Of a stretch of DNA of 33,998 bases, positions 1-5,058 are shown in pieces (within the stretch, counting starts at the first letter, position 1; each line of letters begins with the position of its first letter). The notes beneath the pieces were generated by a model. That model did no database searches and had not been told where the DNA came from. It saw nothing but the letters and a program-made list of their open reading frames with translations. Origin of the DNA: a virus; IMG/VR virus record IMGVR_UViG_3300035698_003255, positions 1-33,998 of that record. One strand, written 5' to 3'. A program made the position numbers and the translations under genes.

Positions 1-3
1 AAG

Positions 4-92
4 CGGTTGGTGTAGGGGTCGAACCTACAAGGCTTTTTACACTCGCCTGATTTCAAATCAAGTCCCGTCGCCAGCTTTCGGGTTGACCAACC
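4..92 (-). tRNA. tRNA-Ser (UGA)
   Basis: Read on the minus strand it folds as a class II tRNA. The acceptor stem GGTTGGT/ACCAACC is perfect, the T arm is GTAGG/CCTAC around TTCGACC, and the anticodon loop TTTGAAA carries UGA with U33. A long variable arm and G73 agree with serine identity. No CCA is encoded. It is part of the minus-strand tRNA cluster. Confidence 0.93.
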
Positions 93-103
93 AATATTTT
101 AAG

Positions 104-192
104 CGGATAGTGTAGGGGTCGAACCTACAAGGGTGTTTAGCCTCAACTGATTAGCGGTCAGTCTCCGTCGCCAACTATCGGATTGACTATCC
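104..192 (-). tRNA. tRNA-Ser (GCU)
   Basis: Class II fold on the minus strand: acceptor GGATAGT/ACTATCC, T arm identical to the neighbouring Ser tRNA, long variable arm, G73. The anticodon stem ACTGA/TCAGT closes the loop CCGCTAA, giving anticodon GCU. Position 33 is C instead of the nearly invariant U, which is odd. Its close similarity to the tRNA at 4-92 suggests the pair arose by duplication. Confidence 0.9.
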
Positions 193-202
193 ATATTTCA
201 AA

Positions 203-271
203 TAGCGGCGGTTGGAGTCGAACCAACGAAAGCAAGGTTATGAGCCTCGGTGGAATCCCATTCTCACCGCT
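203..271 (-). tRNA. tRNA-Met (CAU), short D arm
   Basis: Acceptor AGCGGTG/CGCCGCT (one G-U), T arm GTTGG/CCAAC around TTCGACT, and anticodon stem CGAGG/CCTTG closing CTCATAA (anticodon CAU, U33). Only about 15 nt lie between the acceptor and anticodon stems, so the D arm is reduced to roughly GAA/TTC. The total length is 69 nt with A73. It could also be an Ile-2 tRNA needing lysidine at C34; the sequence does not decide this. Confidence 0.82.
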
Positions 272-282
272 AGTATGGTTAT

Positions 283-993
283 TTAGTTATTCTCTACCAA
301 GTACTTGAAATCCAGATACTTGATTTTCGTGATGATACGATTTCCACGACGGTCTAGCATCCCGGTCTTCGGCGTTCCAACCAGACCTTCCATTGTCTTG
401 ACCTTGCCGACGCTTGATGCCAACCAAGACACAGGACCGTACTTCACAAAATCAATCGCTTCGGAAACGGTTGCGGTCGCACCGAGTCGGCATCCACCCC
501 AAAGCGGAACCCAAAACAATTCAAGTTTCGCACCAAGATCTTTTACGTTGCTTCGTTCCAACCAGATTCCGTTGATGTTCACATCGAAAAGAATGAAATC
601 CTTGATGTTACTATTTTCAACGTAGTCGCCACCCTTCTGAATCCCGGCTCCGTATCCTTCACCGAAAACCATTGTTTCCTGTGTATCGGTCCCGAAAACT
701 TCTGTCATCTTTTCGACCGTGAACAATTCGTACAATCGCTTCAACAGGTCGGCATGAAGTTGTGCGTTGTCAGTACGCCCACCAATCTTTACGTCTGTCC
801 CGTCCCAACCGACACGGATGTTTGTCCCGTCGATCTTTTCAGTCCAGACCCATTCAGAAAGAAACAATGCTTCAAACTCAGGGGTCGAAAACACACCGGG
901 AATAAAATTTCCGTGTAGGGATTTATCGTCGGTGTTGTCGGGAGTGTACCGCTTGTACAGCCCGTTAATCTTGTGGTATTTATCAAATTTCAT
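283..993 (-). CDS. RNA ligase family protein (Rnl-type nucleotidyltransferase)
   Basis: This is a 236-aa ATP-dependent ligase-type nucleotidyltransferase. Motif I EKIDGTN holds the adenylated lysine (K53). A motif III-like stretch is VFGEGYGAG (residues 109-117), FILFDV follows near 133-138, motif IV EGLVG is at 202-206, and motif V ITKIK is at 221-225. The size fits a bare catalytic core such as the RNA_ligase (Rnl2-like) family, with no obvious C-terminal domain. By homology it seals RNA ends through an enzyme-AMP intermediate. It lies directly downstream of the tRNA cluster in the same direction, which suggests a role in tRNA repair or end-joining (inference). A DNA substrate cannot be ruled out. 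Confidence 0.85.
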   Translation of the reverse strand: MKFDKYHKINGLYKRYTPDNTDDKSLHGNFIPGVFSTPEFEALFLSEWVWTEKIDGTNIRVGWDGTDVKIGGRTDNAQLHADLLKRLYELFTVEKMTEVFGTDTQETMVFGEGYGAGIQKGGDYVENSNIKDFILFDVNINGIWLERSNVKDLGAKLELFWVPLWGGCRLGATATVSEAIDFVKYGPVSWLASSVGKVKTMEGLVGTPKTGMLDRRGNRIITKIKYLDFKYLVENN

Positions 994-996
994 AAT

Positions 997-1170
997 CTAT
1001 TCCTTTACTTTCATTGTACCATCGTAACATGCACACTCAATAGAGCAATACATAGGACCATCATAGTCATCGGGCACTTCGATTGTCTGATGTGGTCTTT
1101 TCACATCAGGCGAACCGAAATGTATCCTACGATCAGAACACTTTTCATAACTACATTTTACAAGTTTCAT
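997..1170 (-). CDS. Small Cys-rich protein, possible zinc-binding
   Basis: A 57-aa ORF whose ATG overlaps the stop of the upstream membrane protein gene (TTATGA), and whose stop lies 3 nt before the ligase start. This tight packing supports it being a real gene. It has two cysteine clusters, CSYEKC near the N terminus and CSIECAC near residues 43-49, which could together bind one zinc ion. I do not recognise the family. Confidence 0.65.
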   Translation of the reverse strand: MKLVKCSYEKCSDRRIHFGSPDVKRPHQTIEVPDDYDGPMYCSIECACYDGTMKVKE

Positions 1171-1382
1171 AATCTATTGCCAATCCACTGAAGGGAATTG
1201 CCAATTTTTTCCATCGTCCAGAACAGAGGACTCAACACTACCATGTAAATCAGGTAGGCGATAAATGTAAATGGACCGTCTTCATTTCCCGACAGAGCAA
1301 CGCCGAACGCCCAAAAGGCGAGAAACAAAAATAAGACTAAGGCAATCAGCCCGGTCCCAAGACCATATAAAAACATTTCCAT
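1167..1382 (-). CDS. Small membrane protein, two predicted TM segments
   Basis: A 71-aa protein with two hydrophobic stretches: about residues 6-30 (VLFLFLAFWAFGVAL) and about 40-56 (FIAYLIYMVVLSPLFW). They are separated by a short polar loop with NEDG. The ATG follows GGAG at an 8-nt spacing, so the start is well supported. It overlaps the next gene by ATGA. No family is recognised. The two-TM layout would fit a holin-like or inner-membrane accessory protein, but no lysis genes are nearby. Confidence 0.7.
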   Translation of the reverse strand: MEMFLYGLGTGLIALVLFLFLAFWAFGVALSGNEDGPFTFIAYLIYMVVLSPLFWTMEKIGNSLQWIGNRL

Positions 1383-1407
1383 ATCAAAGTCTCCATTTTA
1401 AAGTAAG

Positions 1408-1487
1408 CTCCATAGGTAGGATTCGAACCCACATAGGCTTTCGCCGCCGATTAACAGTCGGCTGTATTACCAGTCTACCACTATGGA
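1408..1487 (-). tRNA. tRNA with Asn anticodon (GUU) but class II variable arm
   Basis: Acceptor TCCATAG/CTATGGA is perfect, the D stem is GTA/TAC, the anticodon stem GCCGA/TCGGC closes CTGTTAA (GUU, U33), and the T arm is GTGGG/CCTAC. The variable region is a 13-nt arm, GGC-GAAA-GCC plus TAT, like that of the Tyr tRNA at 1866-1949 and unlike normal tRNA-Asn. It has G73. It may descend from a tRNA-Tyr or tRNA-Ser with a changed anticodon, so the charged amino acid is uncertain. Confidence 0.85.
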
Positions 1488-1491
1488 ATCA

Positions 1492-1573
1492 AAACAGATG
1501 ACAGGATTCGAACCTATCTACGGGAGCAACCCCGTTGTTGGGTAGCTAATCCAACCATACCGACTAATCTGTT
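1492..1573 (-). tRNA. Atypical class II tRNA, anticodon unresolved (Leu UAG possible)
   Basis: Acceptor AACAGAT/ATCTGTT and T arm GATAGG/CCTGTC around TTCGAAT are clear. The best inner fold has stem GTTGG/CCAAC closing a 9-nt loop ATTAGCTAC, then a variable arm ACGGG/CCCGT. This leaves only about 11 nt for the D arm. A rival fold gives a normal D arm (AGTC/GATT) and a stem GCTACCC/GGGTTGC with one mismatch around AACAACG (CAA). The folds are exclusive, so I do not assign an anticodon firmly. Confidence 0.6.
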
Positions 1574-1579
1574 CGCAAA

Positions 1580-1670
1580 AGTGAATGATGGGATTCGAAC
1601 CCATGTCATCAGGTGTGATCTGTGCGATCAACACAACACCCGATATTCTCGACCACTAAAATACATTCAC
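1580..1670 (-). tRNA. Atypical tRNA with extended anticodon arm
   Basis: Acceptor GTGAATG/CATTCAC and T arm ATGGG/CCCAT around TTCGAAT are perfect, and the D arm TTTT/AGAA has a GG loop. The anticodon arm is unusual: nine continuous pairs ATCGGGTGT/ACACCTGAT (one G-U) close 19 nt that can form an inner hairpin (TGATC/GATCA or TGTG/CACA around TTGATCG, anticodon GAU). The remaining variable loop is only GAC. This could be a tRNA carrying an insertion of about 20 nt in the anticodon loop, or a defective gene. Discriminator is U. Confidence 0.6.
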
Positions 1671-1675
1671 ATGAA

Positions 1676-1748
1676 TCAGAGCAACTGGATTCGAACCAAT
1701 TTTCTCAGGGTCACAACCCGAAGTTTTAACCACATAAACTATGCTCTA
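1676..1748 (-). tRNA. tRNA-His (GUG)
   Basis: Acceptor TAGAGCA/TGCTCTG, D stem GTTT/AAAC, anticodon stem TCGGG/CCTGA closing TTGTGAC (GUG), T arm ATTGG/CCAGT. It has A73 and no G at position -1. Most bacterial tRNA-His have G-1:C73; the A73 form without G-1 is known from many alphaproteobacteria, so this is a host hint. Confidence 0.9.
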
Positions 1749-1750
1749 AG

Positions 1751-1823
1751 TATCCTGTACGAGATTTGAACTCGTAATTTCCACATTGAAAGTGTGGCGG
1801 CTTGACCGTTCGCCTAACAGGAC
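1751..1823 (-). tRNA. tRNA-Glu (UUC)
   Basis: Canonical class I fold: acceptor GTCCTGT/ACAGGAT, D stem GGC/GCC, anticodon stem CCACA/TGTGG closing CTTTCAA (UUC), T arm ACGAG/CTCGT around TTCAAAT, A73. Confidence 0.94.
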
Positions 1824-1865
1824 ATAAGTGCAGGTGTTTTATATGGTTCGCCTGCTACCATTAAG

Positions 1866-1949
1866 TCCAGTATCTAGGAATCGAACCTAGTCAGCCTTTC
1901 GACATCGCATTTACAGTGCGATCCGGCTCTCCAACTCCGGCGATACTGG
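1866..1949 (-). tRNA. tRNA-Tyr (GUA)
   Basis: Class II fold: acceptor CCAGTAT/ATACTGG, anticodon stem TCGCA/TGCGA closing CTGTAAA (GUA), variable arm built on GTC-GAAA-GGC, T arm CTAGG/CCTAG, A73. The first pair is C1-G72 rather than the usual bacterial G1-C72. Confidence 0.92.
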
Positions 1950-1962
1950 AAAATATTTACTT

Positions 1963-2172
1963 TTATACAAACTTTCCATAATATGAGTCACCATCAATTT
2001 CGGTTAGATACCAACCCAAAATTACTAATTCTTCATGGTCTTTCTCATCAAATTTGATGTCGTAATTGAACACCATAATTTCATCATGATCATCCCGAAC
2101 ATTATCAGTCTTTTCTGCCAGATACTTTTCGAATATCTGAAAAGACCGCCGCCAGTTTGTAATCGACATCAT
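1963..2172 (-). CDS. Small acidic hypothetical protein
   Basis: A 69-aa ORF (MMSITNWRRSFQIFEKYL...) embedded in the tRNA cluster. I choose this start because GGAG lies 8 nt upstream of the ATG, as at the membrane protein gene (1382). A longer reading to 2202 would run into the neighbouring tRNA. The protein is rich in Asp and Glu and has no recognisable domain. Function unknown. Confidence 0.65.
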   Translation of the reverse strand: MMSITNWRRSFQIFEKYLAEKTDNVRDDHDEIMVFNYDIKFDEKDHEELVILGWYLTEIDGDSYYGKFV

Positions 2173-2197
2173 TATATAGTCTCCATAATTTAGAAAG

Positions 2198-2282
2198 CAC
2201 AAAGGGTGGGAGTCGAACCCACAAGCCCCCTATCAGGGCGACGGATTTGGAATCCGTTCATCTCGCCAGTGAATGCCGATGT
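2198..2282 (-). tRNA. tRNA with Trp anticodon (CCA), long variable arm, mismatched acceptor
   Basis: Anticodon stem ACGGA/TCCGT perfectly closes TTCCAAA (CCA, U33). The T arm is GTGGG/CCCAC, G73, and the D arm is about CATT/GATG with a GG loop. The variable region is 18 nt and can form GCCCT/GGGGC, a class II arm not expected in tRNA-Trp. The acceptor ACATCGG/CCTTTGT has two non-pairs in the middle (positions 4 and 5). Either an odd functional tRNA or a decaying one. Confidence 0.7.
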
Positions 2283-2350
2283 ATAAATGGCGTGTCTTGT
2301 TTTTCTCGCACAATCGCCAAACGAGCCTATAGGACATTCTATAGGGAAAG
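2283..2350. other. Spacer within tRNA cluster with small hairpins
   Basis: No gene seen. It holds a short palindromic element CTATAG-N6-CTATAG at about 2327-2344 and a weak TGGCG/CGCCA pairing. These may be processing sites or remnants of a lost tRNA. Confidence 0.35.
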
Positions 2351-2423
2351 TACATCGGGAAAGATTCGAACTTTCATCAGCCAGATTCGAAGTCTGGAGC
2401 CTTATCCGTTAGACCACCGATGC
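2351..2423 (-). tRNA. tRNA-Arg (UCG)
   Basis: Canonical class I fold: acceptor GCATCGG/CCGATGT, D stem GTCT/AGGC, anticodon stem CCAGA/TCTGG closing CTTCGAA (UCG), variable CTGAT, T arm GAAAG/CTTTC around TTCGAAT, A73. Confidence 0.94.
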
Positions 2424-2430
2424 AATGTAA

Positions 2431-2503
2431 AGTATCCTGCGGGATTTGAACCCGCACCCTGAGATTGGAAATCTCACATGCTGCCGTTGAACACTAAGGA
2501 TAC
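2431..2503 (-). tRNA. tRNA-Gly (UCC)
   Basis: Acceptor GTATCCT/AGGATAC, D stem GTGT/GCAT, anticodon stem TGAGA/TCTCA closing TTTCCAA (UCC), T arm GCGGG/CCCGC around TTCAAAT. U73 is the usual bacterial Gly discriminator. Confidence 0.93.
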
Positions 2504-2515
2504 AGCTTACTACAA

Positions 2516-2589
2516 TAGCGAAAATGGGATTCGAACCCATGATAAACACCTTATGAGGATGCCGCCTTAGACCGCTTGGCTATTTCGCA
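2516..2589 (-). tRNA. tRNA-Met (CAU)
   Basis: Anticodon stem GCATC/GGTGT closes CTCATAA (CAU). D stem GCC/GGC, T arm ATGGG/CCCAT, variable TTATC, A73. The acceptor TGCGAAA/TTTCGCT pairs at six positions with a U1-U72 non-pair. A first-pair mismatch recalls initiator tRNA, but the G-C-rich anticodon stem of initiators is absent. An Ile-2 (lysidine) identity is the alternative. Confidence 0.88.
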
Positions 2590-2596
2590 ATCAAGA

Positions 2597-2678
2597 AAAA
2601 TGTAGTCAGGTTCGATACTGACATTATCAACATCTGCATGGTGACAGCGTGCCAATTCTTAACTTAAATGATACATTT
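2597..2678 (-). tRNA. Divergent tRNA-Asp-like gene (GUC)
   Basis: Acceptor AAATGTA/TACATTT is perfect and the T stem GTCAG/CTGAC is intact. The T loop has 8 nt (TATCGAAC), the D loop lacks the GG pair, the anticodon stem GCACG/CATGC has one C-A mismatch, and the variable region is about 13 nt. The loop CTGTCAC gives GUC with U33. A canonical tRNA-Asp lies next to it, so this may be a decaying copy or a specialised RNA. Confidence 0.6.
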
Positions 2679-2683
2679 TCCAA

Positions 2684-2756
2684 CACCGACGACGAGATTT
2701 GAACTCGCAATCTTCGGCTTGACAAGCCGCTGCATTGACCGTTATGCTACGTCAGT
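2684..2756 (-). tRNA. tRNA-Asp (GUC)
   Basis: Acceptor ACTGACG/CGTCGGT, D stem GCA/TGC, anticodon stem CGGC/GCCG closing TTGTCAA (GUC), T arm GCGAG/CTCGT around TTCAAAT. G73 agrees with Asp identity. Confidence 0.93.
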
Positions 2757-2761
2757 ATATA

Positions 2762-2800
2762 GGACATTCGATTGTTGTCAAAAATGGGTATCCAATGTCC
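2762..2800. repeat. Inverted repeat in tRNA spacer
   Basis: GGACATT (2762-2768) and AATGTCC (2794-2800) are perfect 7-bp inverted repeats separated by 25 nt, between two tRNAs. The arm length matches an acceptor stem, so it could be a deleted tRNA or a processing hairpin. No T arm is visible. Confidence 0.45.
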
Positions 2801-2816
2801 AAGACAACCCATATAA

Positions 2817-2889
2817 ATCTTGCAGGACGATTCGAACACCCGTTTCCGCATTATTTCGTGCGGCGTCCTATCCACTAGACGATACAAGA
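2817..2889 (-). tRNA. tRNA with 8-nt anticodon loop (Phe GAA possible)
   Basis: Acceptor TCTTGTA/TGCAAGA, D stem GTC/GAC, T arm GGGTG/CGTCC around TTCGAAT, discriminator U. The anticodon stem CCGCA/TGCGG is perfect, but the loop CGAAATAA has eight nucleotides and no U33. GAA (Phe) is one candidate anticodon. Enlarged anticodon loops are known from frameshift-suppressor tRNAs, so decoding cannot be assumed to be normal. Confidence 0.75.
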
Positions 2890-2966
2890 TTGTGATTCAT
2901 CCTTTTTACCAGACGAACCCCACGAATCCTTGCCATGCACAGCCGGTCGTTCGTGTCTTCGAAGAA

Positions 2967-3041
2967 TTCCAGTGGTAGGATTCGAACCTACCTCAATTCC
3001 GGTTAACAGCCGGACGCATTCACCTAGAATGCTACACTGGA
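2967..3041 (-). tRNA. tRNA-Asn (GUU)
   Basis: Canonical class I fold: acceptor TCCAGTG/CACTGGA, D stem GCAT/ATGC, anticodon stem TCCGG/CCGGA closing CTGTTAA (GUU), T arm GTAGG/CCTAC around TTCGAAT, A73. This is the normal counterpart of the class II GUU tRNA at 1408-1487. Confidence 0.93.
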
Positions 3042-3083
3042 TTATAACAGCAGTTTTTGTCTGTGGTGTCTGCCAAACCATAA

Positions 3084-3210
3084 TATCGTTGTGCGGGTCC
3101 GAGCCGCACCCGTCCGGTAGTCAAGCCATGTCATGCCATGCGAAGGCTGAAACCATCCACGCTTTTAGACGCTTCGTATGATCGGGGATTGTCCGCGTGT
3201 TGCCAACGAT
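3084..3210 (-). ncRNA. 127-nt tRNA-like RNA
   Basis: The 3' part has a T-arm-like hairpin GTGCGG/CCGCAC around CTCGGAC, followed by CAACGAT. This pairs perfectly with ATCGTTG at the 5' end (3204-3210), closing a 7-bp acceptor-like stem with A at position 73. Inside, CATACGAAG pairs with CTTCGCATG (one A-C mismatch) around a 26-nt loop. There is no normal D arm or anticodon arm. It is too short for tmRNA and too long for a tRNA. Candidates are a stable phage RNA or a tRNA with a large insertion. Confidence 0.5.
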
Positions 3211-3275
3211 CCCCCAACTTGTCTATCGCATCCGAACAGTCTTCCAACTAGAAACGATGACCAGATTTTTGGTAA

Positions 3276-3380
3276 TCCCCGATAGTGGGGAAGACCTGTC
3301 GAACCGAAGATTGCAATCCTCAGTCCGAACACCCGCCGCACTGGCGGGCATGCCCGTTAGGTTGGTTCCCCCCGAGCAAC
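3276..3380 (-). ncRNA. Structured RNA with three-way junction and competing helix
   Basis: At the 5' end of the cluster transcript, GGGGGGAACC (3364-3373) pairs with GGTCTTCCCC (3287-3296), one mismatch. It encloses CCCGCC/GGCGGG (3332-3348, loop AGTGC) and a 10-bp hairpin GGACTGAGGA/TCTTCGGTTC (3301-3326, loop TTGCAA). The palindrome GGGCATGCCC (3346-3355) overlaps the middle helix. TCCCC (3287-3291) can instead pair with GGGGA (3276-3280), so two states are possible. I recognise no named family. Confidence 0.5.
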
Positions 3381-3386
3381 ACATAT

Positions 3387-3415
3387 AGTATCCCATATAT
3401 AGGCGTGAATGTCAA
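3387..3415 (-). promoter_or_regulatory. Sigma70-type promoter for the tRNA/RNA cluster
   Basis: On the minus strand, TTGACA (3410-3415), a 17-nt spacer ending in TATGG, then GATACT (3387-3392). The predicted start is near 3380, just ahead of the structured RNA and the tRNA cluster. The TATGG just before the -10 recurs at the other promoters here. Confidence 0.75.
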
Positions 3416-3515
3416 GCCTTTTGGACTAAATTTGAGAAAAAAGTGAATATTTCTTAAATGCCTGTATTATATAGGCTTATGGAGAAGTATCATTAAGTGC
3501 TGCTTTGCCAACGAT

Positions 3516-4439
3516 TTATGAATCGTGGAGAGTGATCGGACGGATGTTAGGGATTTGTTCAAGATCGTGGATCAATTCATATGTCCCGATCACATTGAAG
3601 ACGATTTCCGGATTGTTCGAAACTATACTTTTCATTTCCTGAGAAAACGAATTTATAAGATACGGATTCTCACACATCCAGCCATAGTAATATCCGTCTG
3701 TGTTTTTGTATACATTGTTTACTTTTCCGAAAGTCTTCATTGCAAGTCTCAGTTTGTCCTGTTCGTCAGAGATAAACTTAGAATCCAGAGTCGCATGTTT
3801 TGACTGACCGGCATGAACCAATTTCTGTTCCAGATGTGCCATGTCTGCCATCGTTGCTTCCAGCTTCCAGTCATCAAACAAGGAATCAAATCCTACCATG
3901 AAAATCTTCAGGTCATCGACGCCCTTGTTCAACTGGATCGCCGCATCGATGGCTGCTGTCCCGGCAAACTGAAGCCGACCTTCTACCGTTCGTGCTTCGG
4001 ACGGGAACATCTCTCCGAAGTCTTTTCCTTTGTCGTGCTTATCGTCGGGGCATCCGATGATGTAGTATACACTTTCCGGAGCAATAGGATTCAGAAGGAA
4101 CGAAGTCTTGCCACACGCAATGAAGTGTGTATCTTCTTTTTCGATATGCTCGATGATGTGTGGATCGTCCGGACCAGCCATGATCGCCATTTGGAGCATC
4201 CCCCTATCTTCAAGGGGAATCTTTTTGTAGTCACGGAAGTAGCATATGTTTTTCATGTTGTACTTGGACCGGATAATCTCGTTCACCATTTCGATGTCGA
4301 GAGCAACAAGGATGTCCGGTGCGAAGTCCCGGTACAGGGCGTTGCAGCCGATGACTAGATCGTAGTCATCCGACATCTTTTCCAAGTCGTATCCCCGTCG
4401 CGACGTTCCGTTTCCGGTAATCAATACTTTCTTAGACAT
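3516..4439 (-). CDS. Hypothetical protein, possible MptE/DUF115-like Rossmann fold
   Basis: A 307-aa protein. It opens with a beta-strand and small-residue loop (VLITGNGTSRRG, residues 5-16), then VIGCNALYRDFAPDILVALD, a pattern I associate with the MptE-like/DUF115 group of phage and prokaryotic proteins; this match is weak. The C-terminal third shows no motif that I know. The start overlaps the gp59 stop by 8 nt, so the two are probably translated together. It occupies the place where gene 32 follows gene 59 in T4, but it does not look like an SSB. Function unknown. Confidence 0.75.
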   Translation of the reverse strand: MSKKVLITGNGTSRRGYDLEKMSDDYDLVIGCNALYRDFAPDILVALDIEMVNEIIRSKYNMKNICYFRDYKKIPLEDRGMLQMAIMAGPDDPHIIEHIEKEDTHFIACGKTSFLLNPIAPESVYYIIGCPDDKHDKGKDFGEMFPSEARTVEGRLQFAGTAAIDAAIQLNKGVDDLKIFMVGFDSLFDDWKLEATMADMAHLEQKLVHAGQSKHATLDSKFISDEQDKLRLAMKTFGKVNNVYKNTDGYYYGWMCENPYLINSFSQEMKSIVSNNPEIVFNVIGTYELIHDLEQIPNIRPITLHDS

Positions 4440-5058
4440 TTTGCTTCTCTCTTTTTATTATAATCTGCACAAGCCCATCTCTCATCCCGACATTTTCCGC
4501 AATGTATTCTTTCATAAACGGAGTAAACTTGATGGTCTTGTAGTTGCCATCTTTCCATATCAAATCGTTCACCACCAGAAGTGACCCCAAGAAATTAGTC
4601 AACACATTCAGCACGACATAGGTTTCAAAGCTGATATATTCAGATCGGAAGTACTTGAATATAGGTTCCCATCCGTTTGGTGGTTGCCGTTCAAACAGAT
4701 CGTTGAACCGATCCACCTTCTCATATAGATTCGTGATCCCTGCCGCGAACGTATAGGTCAGGGATTCATATTCTGCCATCTTCTTTTTTGTCAGATTCAA
4801 TGCTACCCGGCTCGCCAAGGATCGGACGGTCTGTGTACTATTATCATACGCAAGGTTGATCGCAAAGTGCATCTCTACTTCAGCCGGTGTATTGTACTTC
4901 GAACCGATCAACTCAAAGAAAAACCGGTCGGTTCTTTTCTCATACGTCTGTTTGTCCAGACCGCGACACTTCTTTCGGTACTTGAACATGTCATAGCTGT
5001 CCGACATAAAGTGTAGCTGTACAGGACGGTAGATTTTGTATGTTTCGAAACCGTTCAT
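4432..5058 (-). CDS. 59: Helicase loader, T4 gp59-like
   Basis: A 208-aa protein. It matches my memory of T4 gp59 in an N-terminal block (YDMFKYRKKCRGL...YEKRTDRFFFEL, residues ~18-46) and a C-terminal block (FKYFRSEYISFETYVVL, ~133-149, followed by LIWKDGNYKTIKF). In T4, gp59 loads the gp41 helicase on gp32-coated forked DNA. The chosen ATG overlaps the stop of the upstream gp33-like gene (ATGA), as expected for coupling. A longer in-frame reading would run through that gene and is less likely. The order 33 then 59 is as in T4. Confidence 0.85.
   Translation of the reverse strand: MNGFETYKIYRPVQLHFMSDSYDMFKYRKKCRGLDKQTYEKRTDRFFFELIGSKYNTPAEVEMHFAINLAYDNSTQTVRSLASRVALNLTKKKMAEYESLTYTFAAGITNLYEKVDRFNDLFERQPPNGWEPIFKYFRSEYISFETYVVLNVLTNFLGSLLVVNDLIWKDGNYKTIKFTPFMKEYIAENVGMRDGLVQIIIKREKQNV

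Noticed and set aside
2890-2966. tRNA or gene between two tRNAs
   Set aside because: Only a 6-bp ACGAAC/GTTCGT pairing and no T loop; no ORF with an RBS.
3270-3355. Another tRNA-Cys in the GC-rich segment (GCA in loop)
   Set aside because: The stem around TTGCAA has a 6-nt loop, and no T arm or acceptor stem fits; the segment folds better as a 10-bp hairpin in a larger RNA.
3180-3400. tmRNA (ssrA)
   Set aside because: The T-arm-like end and a tmRNA-like TTCGGTTCGACAGG string were suggestive, but I could not find a tag ORF ending in Ala-Ala-stop, and the closed unit is only 127 nt.
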